A stretch of 64,000 nt of DNA, taken from positions 248,001 through 312,000 of the forward strand of contig NZ_CADIJY010000002.1 in NCBI RefSeq assembly GCF_902859735.1, written 5' to 3'. A program made the translations under genes and the position numbers. Source of the stretch: Achromobacter aegrifaciens. Lineage in GTDB: Bacteria > Pseudomonadota > Gammaproteobacteria > Burkholderiales > Burkholderiaceae_B. The notes under the pieces were generated by a model. That model worked only from the letters and a program-made list of their open reading frames with translations. It had not been told where the DNA came from and did no database searches. Below are positions 42,375-50,615 of the stretch, piece after piece. How positions within the stretch are numbered: the stretch's first letter is position 1; each line of letters begins with the position of its first letter.

Positions 42375-43277
42375 TCAGTAGCCCAGGGCGGAAAGATCCG
42401 CGAGCGTCTGTTTGGTGATGGCGATGGTGCGTTCGCGTTCGGCCCCGGCCAGGTCCAGGCGCGGCGGCTTGACGGTTTCGGCGCTGCCGGTGATCAGGTG
42501 CTCGGCCAGCTTGATGTGCTGCACCAGCTTGACCACCGTGTCCAGGTGGAACAGCGGCGTCAACGCGGCGTAAAGCTTGCGGGCCCGCACGAAATCGCCC
42601 TCGACGGCCAGTTTCAGCAGGTCGACCGAGGCGCGGGGCACGGCGTTGGCCATACCCGACACCCAGGCCGTCACGCCCAGCGCGGCGCTTTCCAGGATCA
42701 GGTCATCCACGCCGCAGACCACGGCAAGACGGTCGCCGAAGCGCGTGATCAGGTCGGTCACGCGGGTGGTGTCGTAGGACTCTTCCTTGATGGCGACGAT
42801 GGTCGGCTCTTCCAGCAATTCGGCCACCAGGTCCGGGGTCAGGTCCACGCCGTAGCCGCGCGGATTGTTGTAGAGCAGGATGGGCAGGGCGCTGGCGCGC
42901 GCCACCTCGCGATAGAAGGCCACGGTCTCGCGGCCGTCGGACTTGTAGGTCAGGCCGGGGAACACCATCAGGCCATTCACGCCGATGCGCTCGGCTTCCC
43001 GCGCGAAGGCCGCGGCGCGGGCGGTGCCGGTTTCCGCCACGCCGGAAATCACCGGCACACGGCCGCGCACGGTGTCGACGGCGGTGCGCAGCACCTGCAG
43101 TTTTTCTTCGGGCGAGAGCTGGGCGTTTTCGCCCACCATGCCCATCATCACGACGCCGCCCACGCCGTTCTCGATCAGCCGTTCCAGTCCCTGGCGGATG
43201 GCCTCCAGATCCAGCGAAAAATCGGGTTTCAGCTTGGTGGTGGCGGCGGGAAATACGCCTTGCCATTGAATGCTCAT
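42375..43277 (-). CDS. DapA-like class I aldolase
   Basis: A 300-residue TIM-barrel enzyme of the dihydrodipicolinate synthase/N-acetylneuraminate lyase superfamily. It shows the carboxylate-binding GxxGE-type turn (MMGMVGENAQLS), the YNNPRGYG loop with the catalytic tyrosine region near residues 138-145, and the Schiff-base lysine in PTIVAIKEES. Such enzymes condense or cleave pyruvate-containing sugar acids and hydroxy-oxo acids. The genomic setting (Bug receptor, GntR) favours a catabolic aldolase over lysine synthesis. It is divergent from the GntR gene at 43557. Confidence 0.85.
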   Translation of the reverse strand: MSIQWQGVFPAATTKLKPDFSLDLEAIRQGLERLIENGVGGVVMMGMVGENAQLSPEEKLQVLRTAVDTVRGRVPVISGVAETGTARAAAFAREAERIGVNGLMVFPGLTYKSDGRETVAFYREVARASALPILLYNNPRGYGVDLTPDLVAELLEEPTIVAIKEESYDTTRVTDLITRFGDRLAVVCGVDDLILESAALGVTAWVSGMANAVPRASVDLLKLAVEGDFVRARKLYAALTPLFHLDTVVKLVQHIKLAEHLITGSAETVKPPRLDLAGAERERTIAITKQTLADLSALGY

Positions 43278-43337
43278 GCTGCGGCTCCTGATGCGTGATC
43301 CATCCGGTGCAATCCGGTTGGATAGTGGTGATTGGAT

Positions 43338-43348
43338 ATTGGATCCAA
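43338..43348. promoter_or_regulatory. GntR operator copy 1 (ATTGGATCCAA)
   Basis: ATTGGATCCAA contains the palindrome TTGGATCCAA and lies 61 bp upstream of the DapA-like start codon. A second copy of ATTGGATCCAW in inverted orientation is at 43422-43432. The motif is of the type bound by FadR-subfamily GntR regulators. Confidence 0.6.
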
Positions 43349-43421
43349 AAATATGGGGCTTAAAAAAACGAGGCTCGGGCCTCGGTCCGTCGCCCTTGGG
43401 GGCGCCGGCTTGAACTGGATC

Positions 43422-43432
43422 ATGGATCCAAT
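43422..43432. promoter_or_regulatory. GntR operator copy 2 (ATGGATCCAAT)
   Basis: ATGGATCCAAT is the reverse complement of ATTGGATCCAT and shares 10 of 11 bases with copy 1. The two centres are about 84 bp apart, near eight helical turns, so a regulator could bind both and loop the DNA between the divergent aldolase and GntR genes. Confidence 0.6.
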
Positions 43433-43556
43433 ATACTCACATTAAAAGGGCTGCGGGTAGCGGCTGTCTCTCGGGGTTTTCCTGGGCATGGCGGCCCTGT
43501 TTTCCGCCCAGTCCTGCCGTGCCGCCCCCGCCGCACGGTGCAACCAGGCAGGTTTC

Positions 43557-44285
43557 ATGTCCCAGAATTCGCCGCTTTCCGCTTCCAATCCGTCCCGTTC
43601 CCAGACCGCCAGCCCCGGCCGCCTCGTGCGCAAGACCGCCGTCGAACTGGTGGTCGACGAACTGCGCGACCGCATCCTGTCCGGCGCGATTCCCCCCGGT
43701 TCCGCGCTGCGCCAGGAACTGTTCGCCGAGGAACTGGGGGTGAGCCGCCTGCCTGTGCGCGAGGCCATCCGCCAGCTCAGCGCCGAAGGACTGATCGACA
43801 TGATCCCGCATCGCGGCGCCTACGTTTCCATGCTGTCGCGCGCCGAGGTGCAGGAGTTCTTCGACATCCGCCTGCGGCTGGAGCCGTGGCTGTTGCGCCT
43901 GGCCGTGCAGCAGCATCAGACGCAGGATCTGGATCTGGCGAGCCAGGTGGTGGCGCAGATGGACACGGCCGAGCCTGAGCAATGGGGCCGCCTGAACTGG
44001 CAGCTGCATGAACTGCTGTACCGCTCGGCGCAACGTCCCGCCGCGCTGGCCATGGTGCGCGCGCTGCATGAAAAATCCGAACGCTATTTCCGCTTCCAGA
44101 TCGTCAACGCGCCGATCCGCCAGCAAGCCCACGACGAGCACAGCGAACTGATCGCGCTCGCCCGGCAGGGGCGGGCCGAAGACGCCGAGGCCGCGCTGGA
44201 GCGGCACATCGGCGAAGCCGCCGAGCAGATACTCGCCATCGTCGACCATCTGCTGGATGCGTCGGCGCTGCAGGAACCTGCCTAG
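43557..44285 (+). CDS. GntR-family (FCD) transcriptional regulator
   Basis: A 242-residue GntR regulator of the FCD group. After a disordered serine-rich start, the helix-turn-helix is seen in VVDELRDRILSGAIPPGSAL and FAEELGVSRLPVREAIRQLS, and the FCD domain has LNWQLHELLYRSAQRPAAL and HDEHSELIALAR with metal-site histidines. It is divergent from the DapA-like/Bug operon, with two ATTGGATCCAW sites between them, so it is the probable regulator of that operon and of itself. The ATG at 43557 gives the expected length. The 3' end overlaps the convergent reductase gene by four bases. Confidence 0.9.
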   Translation: MSQNSPLSASNPSRSQTASPGRLVRKTAVELVVDELRDRILSGAIPPGSALRQELFAEELGVSRLPVREAIRQLSAEGLIDMIPHRGAYVSMLSRAEVQEFFDIRLRLEPWLLRLAVQQHQTQDLDLASQVVAQMDTAEPEQWGRLNWQLHELLYRSAQRPAALAMVRALHEKSERYFRFQIVNAPIRQQAHDEHSELIALARQGRAEDAEAALERHIGEAAEQILAIVDHLLDASALQEPA

Positions 44286-45232
44286 ACGTCCAGCTCCAGC
44301 GTGCCGCAGCCGCGCGACACGCAGACCATCATGCTGCGGTTGGCGGCGCGTTCCTCGTCGCTGAGCACGTAGTCGCGGTGGTCGACCTTGCCGGACAGCA
44401 CGCCGGCTTCGCAGCTGCGGCACAGGCCTTCCCGGCAAGAGTACGGCCAGGCGACGCCGGCCGCTTCCAGCACATCCAGCACCGACTTGTCCGCGGGCAC
44501 TTCGTGGCAGCCGCCGCTGCGCGCGAGCCGCACGGCAAAGCTTGAACCGGGCTCGGCCGCAGCAGGCGCGCTGGCGGAAAAGCGCTCGAAATGCACGCGC
44601 GCCGCGGCGATTCCGCCGCGTTCGCAGGCCGTGGCCACGGCATCCATCAACGGCCCGGGGCCGCAGCAATAGACATGCAAGCCTGGTTCCCCCAGCGCGC
44701 CCAGATAGGCGTCGAGGTCGCAGCGCGCGCCGCCTTGTTCGCTGTCGACATGCAGCGTCACTCGTTCGCCGTGCAAGGCCAGTTCAGACAGGTAGGCTGC
44801 CGCGTCGCGGTCGCGCACGCAGTACAGCAGCCGCCAGGGCTCGCCGCGCCTGACGCTTGCATGGATCATGCTGAGGATGGGCGTGATGCCTATGCCGCCC
44901 GCGATGAAGACATGGCCGGCGGCCTGCGCATGCAGCCCGAACAATTGCCTGGGCTCGCCGATATCCACCAGGTCGCCCTCGCGCAGCTGTTCATGGATGT
45001 AGCGCGAACCGCCGCGCGTCGCGGCCGCCAGGCCGATGCCCAGCCGGTACACGCCCAGTTCCGCCGGGTCGCCGCAAAGGGAATACTGCCTGACCAGGCC
45101 ATTGCCCAACGCCACATCCACATGCGCGCCGGCCTCGAAGGCCGGCAGCATGGCGCCGTCAGGACTGCGCAGCGTCAGGCCGAGCACGCCGCGCGCCTCG
45201 CGCACGATGCGGCTGATGACTAGCCGGCGCAT
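44282..45232 (-). CDS. Rieske oxygenase reductase component (VanB type)
   Basis: A 316-residue class IA oxygenase reductase. The FMN/NAD-binding ferredoxin reductase part has RQYSLCGDPAELGVYRLGI, GHVFIAGGIGITPILSM and YCCGPGPLMDAV. The C-terminal plant-type [2Fe-2S] ferredoxin has CREGLCRSCEAGVLSG with a last cysteine in VCVSRGCG. It passes electrons from NAD(P)H to the oxygenase encoded directly upstream. The ATG at 45232 is one base after the oxygenase stop. VanB is the named relative; the actual substrate of the pair is open. Confidence 0.9.
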   Translation of the reverse strand: MRRLVISRIVREARGVLGLTLRSPDGAMLPAFEAGAHVDVALGNGLVRQYSLCGDPAELGVYRLGIGLAAATRGGSRYIHEQLREGDLVDIGEPRQLFGLHAQAAGHVFIAGGIGITPILSMIHASVRRGEPWRLLYCVRDRDAAAYLSELALHGERVTLHVDSEQGGARCDLDAYLGALGEPGLHVYCCGPGPLMDAVATACERGGIAAARVHFERFSASAPAAAEPGSSFAVRLARSGGCHEVPADKSVLDVLEAAGVAWPYSCREGLCRSCEAGVLSGKVDHRDYVLSDEERAANRSMMVCVSRGCGTLELDV

Positions 45233-45233
45233 T

Positions 45234-46298
45234 TCAGGCCACCGCCTGCGCAGGGCGCACGCCGGACGCGCCGGCTGCCTGCTGCTCTTCTTCGATGCGG
45301 CGCGCCACCACCCAGCGGAACTGGGACAGCGCGGCGTCGATGGACAGCGGCACCATCTTGAAGTCGGGCGCCAGGGACAGCGAGCGCTGCTGCGCGGTGA
45401 TGATGTCGCGGTCTTCGTCGAAGGCATCCACCACACTCTGGTGGATGGAGGCAGTGACCTCGGGCCGGTCGATCGAGAAGTTGTGCGGATGCGCGAAGAA
45501 GTAGTGCGTCGAGGTTTCGGTTTCGGGCGTCAGGGCCTGGCAGCCGCGGAATTCGATCGCGCCGGCGCGGTTTCCTTCTTGTGCGCCGTCTCCGGCCGGG
45601 GCCATGCCCGAGTCCATCAGCAGAATGCCGGGCAGGGTGAAGTTGTAGATGTTCCAGCGGTCCACCAGGCCTGGCCATTCGCGGACTTTCTTGGCAAAGG
45701 CCGGCGCTTCGGTATTGAGCGTCCAGCGCGTGATGCGCACGCCGTCGGGCAGCCGGTCGACCTTGGGCGAGACCGAGGCATAGTCCTCGCTGCCGCCCAG
45801 CGTGGTCGGGTGTACGAAGGGCAGGTGGGAGAAGTCCAGCAGGTTGTCTGCGATCAGCAGATAGTTGACGTCATAGTGGATATAGCCGTCCAGGCTGCGC
45901 CAATCGGGATGATCCAGCCATTGGGTGTCGGGGATGAGGGCCGGATCCGCGCGTTCCGGATCGCCCATCCAGATCCAGATCCAGCGGTGCCGCTCCACCA
46001 CGGGAAAGGTCCGCACCCGGGCCTGAGGCGGAATGCGCGCCTGCGCCGGGGCCTCGACACAGGCGCCGCTGGGATCGAACTTCAGGCCGTGGTACATGCA
46101 GCGCACGCAGTCGCCTTCGCGCCGTCCCACTGACAAGGGCGCGCCGCGATGGCAGCAGCGGTCTTCCAGCGCCACCAGCCGGCCGGCGCCGTCGCGGTAC
46201 ATCAGCACGGGCACGCCGGTGATGGTACGAGAGAACAGGCCGTCGGCGCTGACTTCCTGGTCCCAGGCGGCGACGTACCAGGTGTTTTTGATGAACAT
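45234..46298 (-). CDS. Rieske non-haem iron oxygenase (VanA type)
   Basis: A 354-residue oxygenase. The Rieske cluster ligands are in DRCCHRGAPL and CMYHGLKFD near residues 71-102. The mononuclear iron site is in NLLDFSHLPFVHP near 153-165 (two histidines plus an acidic partner further on). The start MFIKNTWYVAAWDQEV is typical of the VanA/aromatic O-demethylase branch, which removes methyl groups from methoxybenzoates, though hydroxylases also occur. GGAG precedes the ATG. It is flanked by its reductase and by a periplasmic receptor gene, probably one operon under the LysR gene at 47580. Confidence 0.9.
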   Translation of the reverse strand: MFIKNTWYVAAWDQEVSADGLFSRTITGVPVLMYRDGAGRLVALEDRCCHRGAPLSVGRREGDCVRCMYHGLKFDPSGACVEAPAQARIPPQARVRTFPVVERHRWIWIWMGDPERADPALIPDTQWLDHPDWRSLDGYIHYDVNYLLIADNLLDFSHLPFVHPTTLGGSEDYASVSPKVDRLPDGVRITRWTLNTEAPAFAKKVREWPGLVDRWNIYNFTLPGILLMDSGMAPAGDGAQEGNRAGAIEFRGCQALTPETETSTHYFFAHPHNFSIDRPEVTASIHQSVVDAFDEDRDIITAQQRSLSLAPDFKMVPLSIDAALSQFRWVVARRIEEEQQAAGASGVRPAQAVA

Positions 46299-46314
46299 GG
46301 ATGAGCTCCTTGGT

Positions 46315-47472
46315 TTACTTGACGTAGCGCCAGGCGCCGTCCTTGATCTGCACCATGACAGCGGCGCGTTCGTCATAGCCCACGTGGTCGGAGGGCGACA
46401 TGGTGGACACGCCTTGCGAAGTCACGGCGTCGCGGGTGGCTTCCAGCGCGTCGCGCAGGCCCGCCCTGAATTCCGGCGTGCCCGGCCTGGCCTTGGGCAA
46501 GGTGGTCTTCAGCGCCTGTTGCAGCACGATCCCGGCATCCCAGGCGTTGGCCGCGAACACCGACATGGAATCCTTGCCGTGGGCGGCTTCGTAGCGCTGC
46601 GTCAGGTCCATGGCGACCGCGCGTATCGGGTTGGCCTGGTCCAGCTGGCTGGCGACCACGACCGGGCCCACGGCGAACAAGGCGCCCTCGGCGTCCTTGC
46701 CGGCGATGCGCAGGAACTCGCGGTTGGCGATGCCGTAGGTCTGGTAGATGCGGCCGGCATAGCCGCGCTCGCGCAGGGACTTCTGCGGCAGCGCCCCGGG
46801 CGTGCCGGACGCCGCCACGATGACCGCGTCCGGCCTGGCGGCCAGCAGCTTCAGGGTCTGCGCCGTGACGCTGGTGTCCGTTTTCACGTAGCGCTCGGTG
46901 GCAACCAGCTTGATGCCGGCGCGCTGCGCCTGCGCGGAAACTTCGGCCAACCAGCTGTCGCCGTAGGCGTCCGCAAAGCCGATGTAGCCCAGCGTCTTCA
47001 CGCCGGCGGCCTGCATGTGCGCGACGGTGCTGGCGACCATCAGGTTTTCGTTCTGCACCACCTTGAACACCCAGTGGCGCTGCGCGTCCATCGGCTCGAC
47101 CAGCTTGGCCCCGGCCGCCAGGCTCATCAGCGGCACTTTCTTCTCCTGGGCGATAGGCAGCAGGGTCAGGGTGGCGGGGGTGACGGACGTACCCAGCACC
47201 ACGTCCACGTTATGCTCGTCGACCAGCCTGCGGAAGGCGCGGGCGGCGCCGGTGGCGTCCGAGGCATCGTCCAGCACGATGTAGCGCACCGCCTCGCCCG
47301 CGATCTCGCGCGGCAGCAGGTCTATCGCGTTCTTGGCCGGGCCACCCAGCGATGCGGCCGGGCCGGTGAGCGACAGGATGACGCCGACGCCGACATCGGC
47401 CGAAGCGGCGTTACAGGACAGCAGGGCGCACGAAACCAGCACCGCGCGCACGGGGTGTAGAAGGGGCTTCAA
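46315..47472 (-). CDS. ABC-type periplasmic binding protein (LivK/aromatic-acid type)
   Basis: A 385-residue periplasmic type I binding protein with a signal peptide (cut likely at ASA-DVGVG). It shows GVILSLTGPAASLGGPAKNA, VDVVLGTSVTPATLTLLPIA and GYIGFADAYGDSW. This family binds branched-chain amino acids or, in catabolic operons, aromatic acids. Located 17 bp upstream of the Rieske oxygenase, it may bind its aromatic substrate. No matching permease or ATPase genes are in the window. Confidence 0.87.
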   Translation of the reverse strand: MKPLLHPVRAVLVSCALLSCNAASADVGVGVILSLTGPAASLGGPAKNAIDLLPREIAGEAVRYIVLDDASDATGAARAFRRLVDEHNVDVVLGTSVTPATLTLLPIAQEKKVPLMSLAAGAKLVEPMDAQRHWVFKVVQNENLMVASTVAHMQAAGVKTLGYIGFADAYGDSWLAEVSAQAQRAGIKLVATERYVKTDTSVTAQTLKLLAARPDAVIVAASGTPGALPQKSLRERGYAGRIYQTYGIANREFLRIAGKDAEGALFAVGPVVVASQLDQANPIRAVAMDLTQRYEAAHGKDSMSVFAANAWDAGIVLQQALKTTLPKARPGTPEFRAGLRDALEATRDAVTSQGVSTMSPSDHVGYDERAAVMVQIKDGAWRYVK

Positions 47473-47579
47473 GATGTTGTCTCCTTGTGGAAACGCCGGT
47501 CTGCGCGGCGTTTGACAAGACGATAGATAGCGGCGGAATATGCGTCAATGTCATGAGCATGATTCTGGAAATGCACGCT

Positions 47580-48524
47580 ATGCATAACGAGAAACTGGAC
47601 CTCAACCTGCTCGCCGTCTTCGACAGCCTGCTGCGCGAGCGCAGCGTGACCCGCGCCGGCGAGCAGCTCGGCCTGTCGCAAAGCGCCATGAGCCACGCCG
47701 TGAACCGCTTGCGCGCGTTCTTCGACGATCCGCTGTTCGTGAAGACCGGCCAGGGCATGCAGCCCACGCCCAAGTCCGAGAGCCTGGCGCCCACCATCCT
47801 GGCGCTGATGGCGACCATACGCGGCCAGGTGCTGTCGCAAGCGCAGTTCGATCCGGCCTCGGCGATGCGCGTGTTCACCCTGTGCATGACGGACATGGGC
47901 GAACTGGTGTTCCTGCCGCCGCTGATCAAGCGCTTGCGCGAACTGGCGCCGCATTGCACCCTGCGCACGCGCCAGGTGCCGCTGCAGCAGGTCGAGCCGC
48001 TGCTGGCGTCCGGCGAGGTGGATCTGGTGCTGGGATCGCTGCGGGCTGCGCCCCAGGGCCTGTTTCAGCAGCAGCTCTTCATGCACCGCTTCGTGACGCT
48101 GGTGAGCGTGAAGAACCAGGAGGTGGGCGACGAGCTGACCCTGGAACAATTCCAGCGCATGCCGCAGATCGTGGTGACCTTGGCCGGACGCTCGTCTGAA
48201 GCCTATGACAGCGCACTGGAGGAGCAGGGCGTCAAGCGCAACATTTTCCTGTCCACGCCGCACTTCCTGGTGGTGCCGCTATTGCTGGACCAGCACCCGG
48301 ATCTCATCGCCACGGTGCCGCAGGAGTTGGGCAATGTGTTCGGCGGCTACGGCGTGGTCAAGGTGCTGGAGCCGCCGCTGCCGCTGCCGTCCTTCGCGCT
48401 GCGCCAGCATTGGCATCCGCGCTTTCACCAGGATCCGGCGATCATCTGGCTGCGGGAACTGGTGAAGGATACGTTCGATGGGTATCCGTGGGAGGCCATG
48501 CCTGCCGCAGCCCGGAAGGCATGA
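47580..48524 (+). CDS. LysR-family transcriptional regulator (NodD/LeuO branch)
   Basis: A 314-residue LysR regulator. It starts LDLNLLAVFDSLLRERSVTR, then has the helix-turn-helix AGEQLGLSQSAMSHAVNRLR and FFDDPLFVKTGQGMQPT, the pattern of the NodD/LeuO branch. It is divergent from the receptor/oxygenase/reductase operon and the likely regulator of it. The ATG at 47580 gives the standard N-terminus; in-frame ATGs at 47571 and 47553 are less well placed. Its 3' end faces a Bug gene 15 bp away. Confidence 0.9.
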   Translation: MHNEKLDLNLLAVFDSLLRERSVTRAGEQLGLSQSAMSHAVNRLRAFFDDPLFVKTGQGMQPTPKSESLAPTILALMATIRGQVLSQAQFDPASAMRVFTLCMTDMGELVFLPPLIKRLRELAPHCTLRTRQVPLQQVEPLLASGEVDLVLGSLRAAPQGLFQQQLFMHRFVTLVSVKNQEVGDELTLEQFQRMPQIVVTLAGRSSEAYDSALEEQGVKRNIFLSTPHFLVVPLLLDQHPDLIATVPQELGNVFGGYGVVKVLEPPLPLPSFALRQHWHPRFHQDPAIIWLRELVKDTFDGYPWEAMPAAARKA

Positions 48525-48539
48525 GCCGCCGCGCCGCCC

Positions 48540-49526
48540 TCAATTGATCTTGATATTGCGTTCCTTCACCAGCGTCTTCCACTGCGCGGTCTCGCGCGCC
48601 AGGTGGTCGCGCAGTTCGTCCGGCGTGCCGCCAATGGGCTCGGCGCCGATGGAGTCCAGCGTGGCGCGCACCTTGGCGTCGTTCAATGCGGCACGCATGG
48701 CGGCGTTCAGTTTCGCGACCACGTCGGGCGGCGCGCCGGCGGGGGCGAAGGCCGCGAACCAGGGCATCAGTTCATAGCCGGGCAGGCCGCTTTCGGCCAC
48801 GGTAGGCACGTCGGGCAGGGCGGCCGAACGCTTGCTGGTCGTTACCGCCAGCGCGCGCAGCTTGCCGGCTTCGATGTGCGGCTTGGCGGAGGTGATGCTG
48901 TCGAACATGTAATCCACCTGTCCGCCCAGCAGGTCGGCGACGGCAGGGCCGCTGCCCTTGTAGGGCACGTGCAGCATGTCCACCTGGGCCATGGACAGGA
49001 ACAGCTCGCCCGCCAGATGGATGGACGTGCCCACGCCGGCCGAGGCGTATGTGTAATGGTTGGGTTGCGCCTTGGCCTTGGCGATCACGTCCTGCACGTT
49101 GGTGGCGCCGGTGCGTGCGGGATTGGTGACCAGCACGTTGGGCACCACGGCCAGCAGCGAGATCGGGGCGAAGTCCTTGACCGGGTCGTAGTTCAGGTCC
49201 GTGTACAGCGCCGGGTTGACGGCCATGCCGTTGGCGACGATCAGGATGGTGTAGCCGTCCGGCTTGGCGCGGGCCACGCTGGCCGCGCCGATGTTGCCGC
49301 CCGCGCCTGCGCGGTTTTCCACGATGAAGGTGGTGTTGAGCTGCTTGCCCATGGATTCGCCCAGGGTGCGCGCGATGCTGTCCATCGCGCCGCCGGGCGG
49401 GAAGGGCACGATCCATTTGACCGGGTGATCCGGGTAGGTTTGCGCCAGGGCGGCGGACGAGCCCCCCAGCAGCGCCAGGCCCACACAGGCCCGGGCGAGT
49501 CGTTGGAATGCAGAGCGCAAGCGCAT
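48540..49526 (-). CDS. Bug-family tripartite tricarboxylate receptor
   Basis: A 328-residue Bug-type receptor with a signal peptide cut near ALA-QTYPDH. Motifs are WIVPFPPGGAMDSIARTLGE, VENRAGAGGNIGAASVARAK and YASAGVGTSIHLAGELFLSM. It is a single gene, divergent from the LysR gene at 49721, which probably controls it in response to the bound carboxylate. No catabolic enzyme is adjacent, so the ligand cannot be guessed. Confidence 0.9.
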   Translation of the reverse strand: MRLRSAFQRLARACVGLALLGGSSAALAQTYPDHPVKWIVPFPPGGAMDSIARTLGESMGKQLNTTFIVENRAGAGGNIGAASVARAKPDGYTILIVANGMAVNPALYTDLNYDPVKDFAPISLLAVVPNVLVTNPARTGATNVQDVIAKAKAQPNHYTYASAGVGTSIHLAGELFLSMAQVDMLHVPYKGSGPAVADLLGGQVDYMFDSITSAKPHIEAGKLRALAVTTSKRSAALPDVPTVAESGLPGYELMPWFAAFAPAGAPPDVVAKLNAAMRAALNDAKVRATLDSIGAEPIGGTPDELRDHLARETAQWKTLVKERNIKIN

Positions 49527-49584
49527 GATGGTCTCCGTATTGCTGGAATTATTGTGTCGCTGCGCGCCGGCGGTCCGCAGATCA

Positions 49585-49600
49585 CGGGAAGATGTTCCCG
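49585..49600. repeat. Inverted repeat CGGGAA-GATG-TTCCCG
   Basis: A perfect 6-bp-arm inverted repeat with a 4-base centre lies 59 bp upstream of the Bug gene start (minus strand) in the region shared with the LysR gene. It may be an operator or a leader hairpin. Confidence 0.4.
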
Positions 49601-49691
49601 CGATTCATACTTTCCATGATCAGGTTCGTGCGATAGCTCAGTATGGCTTGCGTTTTCCCTGCGAGTCCAAGACTATATGGGTTCCGATTAA

Positions 49692-49704
49692 TACCTTTAT
49701 GGTA
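49692..49704. promoter_or_regulatory. LysR-type box (T-N11-A) upstream of LysR gene
   Basis: TACCTTTATGGTA has the T-N11-A form of LysR binding sites with a dyad (ATACC-N5-GGTAT over 49691-49705). It is 17 bp before the LysR start codon, where the regulator would repress its own gene and control the divergent Bug gene. Confidence 0.55.
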
Positions 49705-49720
49705 TGTGTAAGACCACGCG

Positions 49721-50602
49721 ATGCAATTGAGGCAACTGCGTTATTTCCAGGCCGTGGCAGAGGAGGGCAGCTTCACCCGCGCGGCCGCGCGGCTGCACAT
49801 GGCCCAGCCCCCGCTCAGCCGCCAGATCCGTCTGTTCGAGGAAGAACTCGGCGTGCAGCTGTTCGAGCGCACCACGCGCGCGCTGCGCCTGACGGAAGCG
49901 GGCCGCTTCCTGCTGGAACAATCGCGCCTGCTGACTGCGCGCCTGGAAGAAGTGCTGGAAGGCACGCGGCGGCTGGGGCAGACCCAGCGGCGCTGGTTCG
50001 GCATAGGCTTCGTGCCGTCCTCTCTTTACGGTTTCGTGCCGGAGCTGATCCGGCAACTGCGCAACGCGGACCCGCTGGTCGAAGTGGGGCTCACGGAAAT
50101 GACCACCTTGCCGCAGCTGGAGGCGCTCAAGGCCGGCCGCATCGATCTGGGCATCGGCCGCATCCTGTTCGACGATCCCGCCATCGAGCGGCGGGTGCTC
50201 ATGACTGAAGCGCTGATGGCTGCGGTGCCGCTGGGCCATCCCATTGCGCGGCTGCGGCGGGTATCCGTCGAACGCCTGGCGCGCGAACCCTTCGTGCTGT
50301 ATCCGGCGCGGCCAAGGCCGAATTTCTCCGACCATGTGCTGGGCCTGTTCCGCGCGGCGGGGCACGCGCCGCAGGTGGTGCAGGAAGCCAACGAACTGCA
50401 GACCGCCATTGGCCTGGTGGCGGCGGGGCTGGGCGTGACGGTGGTACCGGCGTCGGTGCAGCGCTTGCAGCGGCAGGACGTGGCGCATGTGGCGATAGAC
50501 GCCGATACTTTTGTGTCGCCCGTGATCGTCAGCTATCGCAAGGACGACACGTCGGCGTTCCTGGCGCGGGCATTGGGGCTGGCGCAGGCGCTGGCCGGTT
50601 AG
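49721..50602 (+). CDS. LysR-family transcriptional regulator
   Basis: A 293-residue LysR regulator of the CatR/BenM/TsaR-like branch: MQLRQLRYFQAVAEEGSFTR, then AARLHMAQPPLSRQIRLFEE and LFERTTRALRLTEAG. The effector domain follows (GIGFVPSSLYGFVPELIRQL). Members of this branch respond to aromatic or carboxylic acids. It is divergent from a Bug receptor and 14 bp before a second LysR gene in the same direction. No clear Shine-Dalgarno sequence precedes the ATG. Confidence 0.9.
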   Translation: MQLRQLRYFQAVAEEGSFTRAAARLHMAQPPLSRQIRLFEEELGVQLFERTTRALRLTEAGRFLLEQSRLLTARLEEVLEGTRRLGQTQRRWFGIGFVPSSLYGFVPELIRQLRNADPLVEVGLTEMTTLPQLEALKAGRIDLGIGRILFDDPAIERRVLMTEALMAAVPLGHPIARLRRVSVERLAREPFVLYPARPRPNFSDHVLGLFRAAGHAPQVVQEANELQTAIGLVAAGLGVTVVPASVQRLQRQDVAHVAIDADTFVSPVIVSYRKDDTSAFLARALGLAQALAG

Positions 50603-50615
50603 CACCTGAGGAAAC

